A DNA stretch of 15,041 bases from JBBDRV01 sp040905285 (GTDB taxonomy: Bacteria; Bacteroidota; Rhodothermia; Balneolales; Balneolaceae). Every line of letters begins with the position of its first letter. The stretch's first letter is position 1. Below the pieces are notes generated by a model. That model was not told the DNA's origin and ran no database searches. It was given only the letters and a program-made list of their open reading frames with translations. Made by a program: the position numbers and the translations under genes. The stretch is taken from the NCBI GenBank assembly GCA_040905285.1, contig JBBDRV010000239.1:1-15041 (forward strand), in the 5' to 3' direction. Of this stretch, positions 7,966-14,963 are shown piece after piece.

Positions 7966-9765
7966 ATGATTTATAAAGCATTAATTCTGGAAGATAATGA
8001 AATTGATGCTTCGCTGATGGAGCAGTATCTGAAACGGTCCAACCTGAATTTTGAAGTGGAATGGGTTGCCTCGGGTGAAGCATATGAAGAGGTCATCGAA
8101 TCCTGTAATCCGGATGTGATTATCAGTGATTATCGGCTCAAAGAATATTCGGGACTTGATGCCATCCAGTACAGGAATCTGAATTGTGAAGATGTGCCTC
8201 TTCTTGTTGTTTCCGGAACAATAGGCGAGGAAAAGGCTGTCGAATTGATTAAAGAGGGGGCTACCGATTTTTTAAATAAAAACAATGCTATAACCCGCCT
8301 GGCCCCGGCGGTAGAAAGGGCAATCAAAGAGTTTGTTGAAAAAGAAAGACGAAAAAGAGCTGAATTTGATCTTAAAAAAAGTGAAAAACGTTTTCGATTA
8401 TTGTTCGAACACAGCATCGACGGTATAATTATCGGTAATCCCGATGATAACGGGGGTATCATTACGGCCAATGATGCCGCATGTAAAATACTCGGTTACA
8501 GTCTGGCTGAATTAAAAAAGCTGCCTTTGCTAAAACTCCTGAATAGTAAAGCCGCGTCGGTTAAGAAAGATAACCGGATTGACAAAACAGGGTCTTTCCA
8601 GGGAGATGTAAAGCTGGAAAAAAAAGACGGAACGTTCTTGCCTGTGGAAATTAGCAGCAGAACGTTAGAACTCAAATCGGGGGAGAGGCGATCGTATCAT
8701 ATTATAAGAGATATTTCCGAACGCGTTGAGTCTCAGCGGAGACTGGAGAAGGAAAAGAATTTCATTGAGAAAGCTCTTGATTCACTTCCCGGTATTTTTT
8801 ACATGCTGGATCACAACAATAACTTCATTCTGATAAACAACAGCTTCGAAAATGAACTTGGCTATACGCAGCAAGAAATTCAACAGATGACGTTATTGGA
8901 TATCTATCATCCTGATGATCATGAACGCATAACCGAAAAGATAGAAGAAGCCTTCTATGAGGGAAAAAAATCAACGGTTGCCCGTCTACGGAAAAAAAAT
9001 GGGACAAGTGCTTATTACTTTTTAACAGGCACCCGCTTTAATCAAAACGGTAACAGTTATATTCTGGGAAGCGGGAGTGATATTACCGAGCGTATAAAAG
9101 CGGAAAAGCAGCTAAAGGAATCGTTAAAAGAGAAGGAGGTATTGCTTTCTGAAATTCATCACAGGGTAAAAAATAATTTGGCTGTTATTTCCGGTATAAT
9201 GGAATTACAGGCGAATGAAAGTGATGATGAAGAACTCCGAAGCAAACTTTTTGACAGTAAATCCAGGATAAAATCAATTGCTCTGACCCATGAATTGCTG
9301 TATCAGGAGAAGAAATTTTCCAGTATAGATTTGTCTGAAAATATTAGAAAACTTGTGAAGGGTATCTCCGAATCCCTTTATGCAGAAATAAAAGTACAAT
9401 TTCATCTGGACCAGGTCAGCCTGAATATAAACCAGGCCCTTCCTTTATCGTTAATACTGAATGAATTGCTAACCAATGCATACAAACATGCTTTTACCGG
9501 TATAACAAATCCGGCTATAGAAATAAAACTTAAAGAAGAGAATAACGAAATTTACTTGTCAGTAATGGATAACGGGATCGGGCTGTCATTGGGCACTGAT
9601 CTGAAAGACGTTAAAACAACAGGTTTTACTCTGGTAAAAATTCTTTGTGAACAGCTTAAATGTTCTGTTAAAATTGATTCAGCTAATGGCACCCGGTTTC
9701 ATCTCCAGTTTCCAAAAACAAATGTTAAAGGGGTTGGCAGTTCTTTCTTAGGCAGCCGAAAGTGA
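7966..9765 (+). CDS. Receiver-PAS-PAS-HisKA_2 hybrid histidine kinase
   Basis: The protein has 599 residues and is soluble. The N-terminal receiver (about 3-122) has Glu9/Asp10, phospho-acceptor Asp55 (IISDYRLKEYSG), Ser83 and Lys105. PAS domain 1 spans about 138-252 and PAS domain 2 about 265-376, each ending in the DI(S/T)ER motif that links PAS to the next helix. The dimerisation helix LLSEIHHRVKNNLAVISG is HisKA_2 (HWE-related); His399 is the likely phospho-acceptor, with His398 adjacent. The ATPase domain has NELLTNAYKHAF (499-510, N-box Asn504) and DNGIGL (535-540). The G2 region reads TTGFTLVKIL in place of the usual LGLxLV form. A receiver at the front suggests that phosphorylation of Asp55 by an upstream kinase or receiver gates this kinase. 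The gene starts 10 bp after the stand-alone receiver. No cognate output gene follows; a DoxX gene lies 226 bp on. Confidence 0.9.
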   Translation: MIYKALILEDNEIDASLMEQYLKRSNLNFEVEWVASGEAYEEVIESCNPDVIISDYRLKEYSGLDAIQYRNLNCEDVPLLVVSGTIGEEKAVELIKEGATDFLNKNNAITRLAPAVERAIKEFVEKERRKRAEFDLKKSEKRFRLLFEHSIDGIIIGNPDDNGGIITANDAACKILGYSLAELKKLPLLKLLNSKAASVKKDNRIDKTGSFQGDVKLEKKDGTFLPVEISSRTLELKSGERRSYHIIRDISERVESQRRLEKEKNFIEKALDSLPGIFYMLDHNNNFILINNSFENELGYTQQEIQQMTLLDIYHPDDHERITEKIEEAFYEGKKSTVARLRKKNGTSAYYFLTGTRFNQNGNSYILGSGSDITERIKAEKQLKESLKEKEVLLSEIHHRVKNNLAVISGIMELQANESDDEELRSKLFDSKSRIKSIALTHELLYQEKKFSSIDLSENIRKLVKGISESLYAEIKVQFHLDQVSLNINQALPLSLILNELLTNAYKHAFTGITNPAIEIKLKEENNEIYLSVMDNGIGLSLGTDLKDVKTTGFTLVKILCEQLKCSVKIDSANGTRFHLQFPKTNVKGVGSSFLGSRK

Positions 9766-9866
9766 TGCGGCAGCGAAATGTGGGTCTGTTCGTCAGTCGA
9801 CGGCTTACGTTTCTTGACCGGTTATTGAAAATAGATTTGTAAAGAAGAGAGCAACCCCATATTTTT

Positions 9867-9882
9867 ATCGTAAAATTACGAT
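9867..9882. promoter_or_regulatory. Inverted repeat upstream of the DoxX gene, candidate operator
   Basis: ATCGTAA (9867-9873) and TTACGAT (9876-9882) form a perfect 7-bp dyad with a 2-bp centre, about 110 bp before the DoxX start. The half-site TCGTAA/TTACGA is the same as in the Bacillus-type Zur box, but that box has a 3-bp centre, so the regulator is not assigned. The 226-bp gap holds no gene I can support. Confidence 0.4.
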
Positions 9883-9991
9883 TATATAGATACAGCTTAC
9901 GAAAGAAGAAGTGAAGGCGGCTGCATTGGACGAGAAGTGATGGGATTAAAGTCTTTATTCCTGTTTGCCCAGGATTTCAAACCATTCATGA

Positions 9992-10465
9992 ATGAAAACG
10001 GAACATTTTCGCACCGACACTGACAAAACCACAATCCTGATCCGATTTCTGGTGGGGGTGGTTTTCATTTCCGAAGGGATCCAAAAATTTCTCTATCCCG
10101 AATTGAGAGGACCGGGCCGGTTCGAATCCATTGGAATCCCTTATCCGGAATTTTCAGGATATCTCGTCGGTGGCTTTGAAACGATCTGTGGACTGCTGGT
10201 ACTGCTGGGATTTCTAACAAGATTTGCAGCCGTACCTCTCATTGTAATTATGCTAACGGCTCTTTTTACAACAAAGCTGCCCATTTTATTAGGAACGGGT
10301 TTTTGGGGATTCAATCTCAGAGATCTGGAACATTACGGATTCCTGAGCATGCTCCACGAATCCCGCAATGATCTGGCGATGCTCATCGGGAGCATTTTTT
10401 TGCTTATCAAAGGCGGTGGATATTGGTCGATAGATCTGAACTGGAAAAAAACCAGAGCCGATTAA
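9992..10465 (+). CDS. DoxX family integral membrane protein
   Basis: The 157-residue protein has four hydrophobic segments, at about 13-35, 54-75, 77-97 and 128-148. The first contains ILIRFLVGVVFISEGIQKF, the usual opening of DoxX/DoxD-like quinone-associated or redox-linked membrane proteins (MauE/DoxX superfamily). A loop rich in Gly/Pro (PELRGPGRFESIGIPYPEF) separates segments 1 and 2, again typical. The biochemical role is poorly known for the family; roles in respiratory or oxidative-stress membrane complexes have been reported for some members. The ATG at 9992 is used. A 4-base-earlier ATG is in another frame and belongs to a short overlapping ORF that I did not call. The gene is monocistronic here: kinases end 226 bp upstream, and the minus-strand gene converges with its stop 7 bp away, with no clear terminator between them. 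Confidence 0.85.
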   Translation: MKTEHFRTDTDKTTILIRFLVGVVFISEGIQKFLYPELRGPGRFESIGIPYPEFSGYLVGGFETICGLLVLLGFLTRFAAVPLIVIMLTALFTTKLPILLGTGFWGFNLRDLEHYGFLSMLHESRNDLAMLIGSIFLLIKGGGYWSIDLNWKKTRAD

Positions 10466-10472
10466 AGACAGT

Positions 10473-10694
10473 TTAACGCCAGGCACTTTCATTTTTTTTC
10501 TCAAAATGAGAATAAGCTTTTACCAGTCCGTCTATAACTTCAGCTGAGGTTTCAAAAAGAGCTTGGGCGTGCGGTTCTTCCACTCGTTCAATATCTTTTC
10601 GTATATGGTCCCGAATTTCTTCTAATCCGGATTTAATATTCTGAGTATGCTCTTTGGGGTCGGAAGTTTGAATATCTTTCATAATCATGCTCAT
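10473..10694 (-). CDS. Small helical protein of unknown function
   Basis: The protein has 73 residues, is strongly charged and is predicted almost wholly helical by eye (EEIRDHIRKDIERVEEPHAQ, then ALFETSAEVIDGLVKAY). It has no signal peptide, membrane segment or cysteine. I do not recognise a named family. The heptad-like pattern and the regular acidic/basic alternation fit a real cytosolic helical-bundle protein, not a random ORF. It begins 39 bp after the end of the APC permease on the same strand, so it is probably the second gene of that transcript, and it converges with DoxX. Three in-frame ATGs (10694, 10688, 10682) are possible starts, and the first is shown. A T8 run (10491-10498 on the + strand) near the 3' end encodes consecutive Lys residues. 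Confidence 0.6.
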   Translation of the reverse strand: MSMIMKDIQTSDPKEHTQNIKSGLEEIRDHIRKDIERVEEPHAQALFETSAEVIDGLVKAYSHFEKKNESAWR

Positions 10695-10733
10695 TTTGCT
10701 TCAGGAAATTTTTCTTGAAAAACAAAAGATCTC

Positions 10734-12032
10734 TCATGCAGATTCATCAATTGTTGTTTCTCTGTATTTCAATGAAATGCTATGCCAAATAATTCCGGCT
10801 ATAAGCAGTCCGGTGCCCGCCAGCCAAATAACAGGGTCAATCCAGAAGGCAAGAAAAAGACAGCCAACCAACCCTGAAACCGGGATCCAGCGTGGGTAAA
10901 GCTGTAGATCCGAAGGCATCAGAATGGCGGAAAGATTCGTGATGGCGTAGTAAATCAAAACCGTAAAGGCACTGAACGACCAGGTAAATACCACGTCACC
11001 GCTCAGCACCAGCAACCCGATGATCAGACCGGTGACCCGGACAGCGATGGCAGGGCTCCGGGTTGTCGGATTGACAGCTGCCAGAGTGCCGGGTAGATCT
11101 CTGCGTCGTGCCATGCTCAACATGACTCTGGAAAGCCCGAGAATCAGGTTCAGAAGAACTCCAAGCATCGCCGTGATGGCAGCAATTGTAACGACCGCTC
11201 CGATCACCGGTATATTCAATGCCTGGGCAACCATCATGAGCGGTGCCGCTTCCCCTTCGACCGATTGTCCAAAGGCTTCGGCGCCCATTACCTGAAGAGC
11301 AGTGAGTGAAACCGCCAAATAGAGAATAACGATCAGAATCATTGCAAAAATGATGGCTTTGGGAATGGTCCGGCGCGGCTCTGAAACTTCCTCTCCAAGA
11401 GTGGCAATGCGGCCATACCCGGTATAGGCGACAAACATCAAAGCAGACGCATACAGAATCGAAGAAACAGAGGTGTCCGTCACAGCAGAGACGACAGGTC
11501 GCGTGGGAATTCCATTAATGAAAAATCCTGCAATCACAAGAGCCGTTAGTCCGGCAAGAGTCAGAGACACGATTATCTTGTTTGCCGTATTGCTTCGGCC
11601 GATACCGCCTGAAACCAGAGAGGTCATGACAATCAGCAGCAGGATCCCGGATCCGACAAGCATCCATGAATCCGTGTCGATACCCAATGAATAGAACAAA
11701 TAGCCTACACAACCCAGTACGGCTGTGGCTGCGGAGGCGGATTTTGCAATCAAAAACATCAACCCTGCCGAAAACCCGAAATGCGATCCCAGAAAACGAT
11801 AGCCGTACTCATATGTGCCGCCGCTGACCGGATGTGCCGCCGCAAGTTGGGCGCTGCTCAACCCATTACATGCAGCCAGCGCGGCTGCAATAACGATCGC
11901 AATAACGATGCCGTTTCCGGCGACTTGAGTGGCGATGGCGATACTGACAAAAATTCCTGTTCCAATAATGGATCCAAGGCCCATCAATATGGCTCCGGGG
12001 GTTTTGATTACCCGTTGAAGTTCATCTTTCAT
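10734..12032 (-). CDS. APC-superfamily amino-acid permease
   Basis: The product is a 432-residue polytopic inner-membrane protein with about 12 hydrophobic segments. MGLGSIIGTGIFVS (17-30) is the unwound TM1 substrate-binding motif of the amino acid-polyamine-organocation family. HPVSGGTYEYGYRFLG in TM3 and GEEVSEPRRTIPKAI after TM6 are also signatures of this family. The substrate cannot be fixed from sequence; a neutral or cationic amino acid is likely. The cytoplasmic tail is short. The start ATG (12032-12030) lies at the edge of a 304-bp divergent region carrying a Fur-like box about 90 bp upstream. A 73-residue small protein follows on the same strand. Several long ORFs read on the opposite strand of this gene are shadows. 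Confidence 0.9.
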   Translation of the reverse strand: MKDELQRVIKTPGAILMGLGSIIGTGIFVSIAIATQVAGNGIVIAIVIAAALAACNGLSSAQLAAAHPVSGGTYEYGYRFLGSHFGFSAGLMFLIAKSASAATAVLGCVGYLFYSLGIDTDSWMLVGSGILLLIVMTSLVSGGIGRSNTANKIIVSLTLAGLTALVIAGFFINGIPTRPVVSAVTDTSVSSILYASALMFVAYTGYGRIATLGEEVSEPRRTIPKAIIFAMILIVILYLAVSLTALQVMGAEAFGQSVEGEAAPLMMVAQALNIPVIGAVVTIAAITAMLGVLLNLILGLSRVMLSMARRRDLPGTLAAVNPTTRSPAIAVRVTGLIIGLLVLSGDVVFTWSFSAFTVLIYYAITNLSAILMPSDLQLYPRWIPVSGLVGCLFLAFWIDPVIWLAGTGLLIAGIIWHSISLKYRETTIDESA

Positions 12033-12106
12033 AAGATTACATCATTTAATTCCGTTCTACCTGGTCAGCTCATTGATTACAGCACTTTCACATCTATTTT
12101 TGTTCA

Positions 12107-12152
12107 ATTAAAATTACATCTGATGATAATGATTATCCGATGTAATTTTAAT
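12107..12152. promoter_or_regulatory. Fur-type 7-1-7 box nested in a 14-bp dyad
   Basis: This is the main feature of the 304-bp gap (12033-12336) between the divergent permease and antiporter. The outer arms ATTAAAATTACATC (12107-12120) and GATGTAATTTTAAT (12139-12152) are perfect inverted repeats. Between and overlapping their spacer, TGATAATGATTATCC (12124-12138) matches the classic 7-1-7 Fur consensus TGATAATNATTATCA at every fixed position except the last. The inner dyad is offset by 1.5 bp from the outer one. An extra ATTACATC half-site lies at 12036-12043, just before the permease start. No gene ends here, so a terminator is unlikely. A Fur, PerR or Mur-type repressor acting on one or both genes is the simplest reading. 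Confidence 0.55.
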
Positions 12153-12281
12153 GGCCAGCAGCAGCTTGTTTGCTTGAATGTACATATCCAGTATCATTGC
12201 TTATTGCCGTGGTCCGTTTTGTGCATGGCCGACGATGCAGTAGAGTATCACCGAAACTTTCTATCCAGAATGGTATCTTGA

Positions 12282-12287
12282 TATAAT
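12282..12287 (+). promoter_or_regulatory. Possible -10 box for the antiporter gene
   Basis: TATAAT occurs about 50 bp before the antiporter start in the AT-rich leader. The hexamer at the 17-bp spacing (TTCTAT, 12259-12264) is a poor -35, and Bacteroidota often use a different -7 motif, so this is tentative. The rest of the leader holds an AAGAGGA stretch (12292-12298), too far upstream to serve the chosen start. Confidence 0.25.
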
Positions 12288-12336
12288 TTTTAAGAGGACT
12301 GAGAATAAATTATCACGACTAAAAATAGAACATTCT

Positions 12337-13800
12337 TTGGCTGTTACTACCTATCTGTTAATCGCTGCAATACTTCTTCTACTGAGCATTTTCTCTAGCA
12401 AGCTCTCGTTGAGATACGGAATACCGGCCCTGCTGATTTTTCTTGTCATTGGCATGATATCCGGTTCTGACGGATTGAATATCATCTATTTCGAGGACTA
12501 CCAGCTTGCTCAGTCTCTGGGGATCATCGCCCTCATTTTCATTCTTTTTTCAGGAGGGCTGGATACCAAGTGGGAAAAGGTGCGTCCGATTGTTGCTCCG
12601 GGGATAATACTCTCAACCGTGGGAGTGCTTATCAGTGCCTTAATCGTTGGGTACTTCGCAGCCTGGCTCCTGAATGTAAGCCTGATCGAAGGCATGTTGT
12701 TAGGCGCCATTGTTTCATCAACAGATGCTGCCGCTGTTTTTTCGGTTTTGAGATATAAAGCCATCGGGTTCAAATACCGGTTGCGGGAACTGATCGAGTT
12801 TGAGTCCGGGACGAACGATCCGATGGCCATATTTCTGACGATCGGGATCATTCACTTTATCACTTCACCGGAAATGTCATGGGTTTCATTCCTGGGCCTG
12901 TTTCTAATGCAGATGTCCATTGGCCTGGCAGCGGGGATAATACTGGGAAAAATGGTGACCTGGATTATCAATCATGCAAATTTGGCCTATGACGGACTGT
13001 ATCCCGTCCTGGCTCTCTCATTTGTACCGCTGATTTATGGTTCTACGGACCTGGTAGGAGGAAGTGGATTTCTCGCCGTCTATCTGGCAGGTCTGATCAT
13101 GGGTAATTCCACCTTTGTTCATAAAAACAGTTTGATGAATTTTTTCGACGGGATCGGATGGCTGATGCAAATCAGCATGTTTCTGACGCTCGGCTTACTG
13201 GTATTCCCTTCTGCAATTATAGAAGTAGCCGGACAAGGTCTTCTGATCGCTTTGGTATTAATTTTACTGGGAAGGCCGATCAGCGTTTTCCTTGGTATGA
13301 TGTTTACAGGGCTCAGAACACGTGCAAAACTGATGGTTTCGTGGGTGGGATTGCGCGGCGCGGTTCCGATCATATTGGCGACTTTTCCACTTGTAGCCGG
13401 ACTGGAGCAGGCGGAATTCTTTTTCAGTATCGTCTTTTTTATTGTTGTCACTTCGGTTCTGATCCAGGGAACATCGATCTCTGTAGTTGCCCGGTGGTTG
13501 CATGTAGACGCCCCTGTAAAAGAGAAAACCCGTTACCCCATCGAGATGGAGCCATCAGTGGATACGAAAGCCGCACTAAAAGAAGTGGAAATTGAAAAAA
13601 AAGACCATGCTGTCGGTAAGCAGATTCTGGAATTGGGGTTGCCCAACAATGTTCTGATTACACTAATCAATAGAGAAGGAAAGTTCCTGGTTCCGCGCGG
13701 TACATCAGTAATAAAGGAAAATGATAAACTCCTCATCCTTTCCGACAAAAAGGATATGGAGGAGATACATAGAATGTTGAAGGAAGAAATCGTCAGCTAA
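12337..13800 (+). CDS. CPA1-type K+(Na+)/H+ antiporter with C-terminal RCK_C domain
   Basis: The protein has 487 residues. Residues about 3-385 form a 12-13 segment CPA1 exchanger domain with SSTDAAAVFSVLR (127-139), the paired Asn160-Asp161 of ESGTNDPMAIF that carry ion and proton, GSTDLVGGSGFLAVYLAG (235-252), and SWVGLRGAVPIILATFP (335-351). A cytosolic tail (about 405-485) is an RCK_C (TrkA-C) domain with NVLITLINREGKFLVPRGTSVI and NDKLLILSD. This layout is that of NhaP2/CvrA, which exports K+ or Na+ in exchange for protons and helps with pH and volume control; the RCK_C part probably binds a regulatory ligand. No in-frame ATG precedes the first TM helix, so TTG 12337 is used as the start; upstream codons run open back to a TAG at 12241. 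A terminator follows. The gene is divergent from the amino-acid permease, sharing its regulatory region. Confidence 0.9.
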   Translation: MAVTTYLLIAAILLLLSIFSSKLSLRYGIPALLIFLVIGMISGSDGLNIIYFEDYQLAQSLGIIALIFILFSGGLDTKWEKVRPIVAPGIILSTVGVLISALIVGYFAAWLLNVSLIEGMLLGAIVSSTDAAAVFSVLRYKAIGFKYRLRELIEFESGTNDPMAIFLTIGIIHFITSPEMSWVSFLGLFLMQMSIGLAAGIILGKMVTWIINHANLAYDGLYPVLALSFVPLIYGSTDLVGGSGFLAVYLAGLIMGNSTFVHKNSLMNFFDGIGWLMQISMFLTLGLLVFPSAIIEVAGQGLLIALVLILLGRPISVFLGMMFTGLRTRAKLMVSWVGLRGAVPIILATFPLVAGLEQAEFFFSIVFFIVVTSVLIQGTSISVVARWLHVDAPVKEKTRYPIEMEPSVDTKAALKEVEIEKKDHAVGKQILELGLPNNVLITLINREGKFLVPRGTSVIKENDKLLILSDKKDMEEIHRMLKEEIVS

Positions 13801-13852
13801 TATTTTAATTTTATATTTTTTGAATTAATAGAAGCGTTTAAAAATTCAGACA

Positions 13853-13888
13853 TTGGTACCACCTTAGTACCTGGTGGATCAATTTTTT
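13853..13888 (+). terminator. Rho-independent terminator after the antiporter gene
   Basis: TTGGTACCACC (13853-13863) pairs with GGTGGATCAA (13873-13882) with one bulged A and one G-T pair, around a 9-nt loop. Six T residues follow (13883-13888). It lies 52 bp after the antiporter stop and 50 bp before the next start. Confidence 0.7.
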
Positions 13889-13938
13889 GTGACCATATGG
13901 GGATGCCATAATGTGTTTGCAATTTTGTACATTAACGG

Positions 13939-14316
13939 ATGATGAAGAGTCTCCTGAAAATACCTTTCCTGTTAACCGTTGTTTTAGCCTGTGGCTTGGC
14001 AGAACCGGCGTACGCATCTGCGTCACAAGGTACTTCTGAATACAAGAGTTCCGGAAGTGAGCAAGATTCTTCAGTATATCCGGATAACGGCCCGAACCTG
14101 TATTGCATCCATCACCAGGGAAAAACTGCTGTAAATCTACTCCGTCAGATTCCAGTGCCGAATGCCGAAAATGATCCACGGCATTTTAAAACACCGGATT
14201 ATCACATTGAAGCTCCAATTTCCCATGCTGTTTCCGAATATCTGTCATTTGCAAGAAATATAGAGCGAAGTTTGACAATTCGGGAGTTGCTCTTTCCTTT
14301 TCACCACTTCTTATAG
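13939..14316 (+). CDS. Small exported protein of unknown function
   Basis: The protein has 125 residues (124 if the second of two adjacent ATGs, 13942, is used). Residues 2-26 are a typical Sec signal peptide (Lys, then LLKIPFLLTVVLACGL, then EPAYA) with likely cleavage after AYA. There is a Cys at position 18, but the sequence around it is a poor lipobox. The mature part is polar, with one Cys-Ile-His-His cluster (YCIHHQGK) and an ending of LLFPFHHFL. I do not recognise a named family. A short exported protein ending in an FPFHxF/W tail reminds me of unnamed Bacteroidota proteins found before heavy-metal efflux genes, but this is memory only, and no such efflux gene is in view. A terminator precedes the gene and hairpins follow it, so it appears to be its own transcription unit. 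The reading frame is intact. Confidence 0.5.
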   Translation: MMKSLLKIPFLLTVVLACGLAEPAYASASQGTSEYKSSGSEQDSSVYPDNGPNLYCIHHQGKTAVNLLRQIPVPNAENDPRHFKTPDYHIEAPISHAVSEYLSFARNIERSLTIRELLFPFHHFL

Positions 14317-14319
14317 TTC

Positions 14320-14360
14320 TGTCCGTGTCTGAAGGATTACCAGGTACCTAATCCCGGACA
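14320..14360 (+). repeat. Imperfect two-part hairpin after the exported-protein gene
   Basis: TGTCCG (14320-14325) pairs with CGGACA (14355-14360), and inside it GGATTA (14334-14339) pairs with TAATCC (14349-14354) around CCAGGTACC. An asymmetric bulge of 8 nt lies on the 5' side. It begins 4 nt after the stop codon. No T-run follows, so it is not a standard terminator; it may protect the 3' end or be part of a repeat element. Confidence 0.45.
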
Positions 14361-14376
14361 AACCCCGTCTTAAAGT

Positions 14377-14418
14377 CATACCACCTGCAACGAGGCATTT
14401 CTATGTACTGGTGGTATG
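14377..14418 (+). repeat. Nine-bp inverted repeat with 24-nt loop
   Basis: CATACCACC (14377-14385) and GGTGGTATG (14410-14418) are perfect inverted repeats. The right arm contains the GTG (14411) that would be the longest start of the next gene, which argues for starting that gene at ATG 14453 and leaves the hairpin in its leader. Function is unknown; a leader structure or a repeat remnant is possible. Confidence 0.5.
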
Positions 14419-14452
14419 GCAAGACCAGCCAAATTTCTTAAACAAAAATCAA

Positions 14453-14950
14453 ATGGACATAGATCTGACATCCATCATCATTAGCATTGTTGCGCTATCA
14501 TTCTTTTTCGTGCCAATCTTTTATTATGAAGTTTATAAAAAAAGAGCCGCTAAAAAATTGGAATCCTATTTCAATGATTTAGCTCGGGAGAACAAAATCG
14601 GTCTTACCCAATACGAAGTTTGGCGTGACTCGTATGCCATTGGCATCGACAGGGATTCCAATCATGTATTTTATCTCAAAAAAAATAATGCCCAAGATAA
14701 AACTGATTTGGTTGATCTATCTGAAATAAAAAAGTGCAGAGTCTCCAGGATTGAAAATAAAATCAAAACCGATAATGGATACACAAAGATTACATCCCGT
14801 GTTGATCTGGAATTGACTCATTACAATCCAAAATTTTCGGATATAAAGATTGAATTTTTCAGAGAAGAAGGGGGGAATACATTAAGAAATGAAGTATTAC
14901 TAGCCGAAAAATGGTCCGGAGTTATTAACTCCAGATTGAGTAAGTATTAA
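14453..14950 (+). CDS. Single-pass membrane protein of unknown function
   Basis: From ATG 14453 the protein has 165 residues. Residues about 5-24 (LTSIIISIVALSFFFVPIFYY) form one membrane helix, followed by a basic stretch (KKRAAKK), so the C-terminal domain should be cytosolic. The domain alternates strands and charged loops (YAIGIDRDSNHVFYLKK, then VDLSEIKKCRVSRIE, then VDLELTHYN). This looks like a small beta-rich domain of the PH-like kind, and resembles unnamed Bacteroidota membrane-anchored proteins I have seen. No catalytic motif is visible. A GTG start at 14411 would add 14 polar residues (VWQDQPNFLNKNQ) lying in a hairpin arm, so it is not preferred. The gene is AT-richer than most of the window. 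Its neighbours give no clue to function. Confidence 0.7.
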   Translation: MDIDLTSIIISIVALSFFFVPIFYYEVYKKRAAKKLESYFNDLARENKIGLTQYEVWRDSYAIGIDRDSNHVFYLKKNNAQDKTDLVDLSEIKKCRVSRIENKIKTDNGYTKITSRVDLELTHYNPKFSDIKIEFFREEGGNTLRNEVLLAEKWSGVINSRLSKY

Positions 14951-14963
14951 GAGATCAAGCTTA

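Noticed and set aside
9832..9839. TAGATTTG as a Bacteroidota -7 promoter element (TAnnTTTG)
   Set aside because: The nearest TTG is only 15 bp upstream instead of about 17-23, and an 8-mer with six fixed bases is expected by chance several times in this window.
9940..10023. Short ORF (27 codons, MGLKSLFLFAQDF...) overlapping the DoxX start
   Set aside because: It is too short, has no recognisable leader-peptide feature, and overlaps a well-supported gene in another frame.
10491..10498. T8 run between convergent genes as a terminator
   Set aside because: It lies inside the small minus-strand coding region and has no stable GC-rich stem before it on either strand.
11781..12281. 166-codon plus-strand ORF across the permease 5' end and divergent region
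   Set aside because: It reads antisense to the conserved permease start and continues into the regulatory region; the translation has no domain-like pattern.
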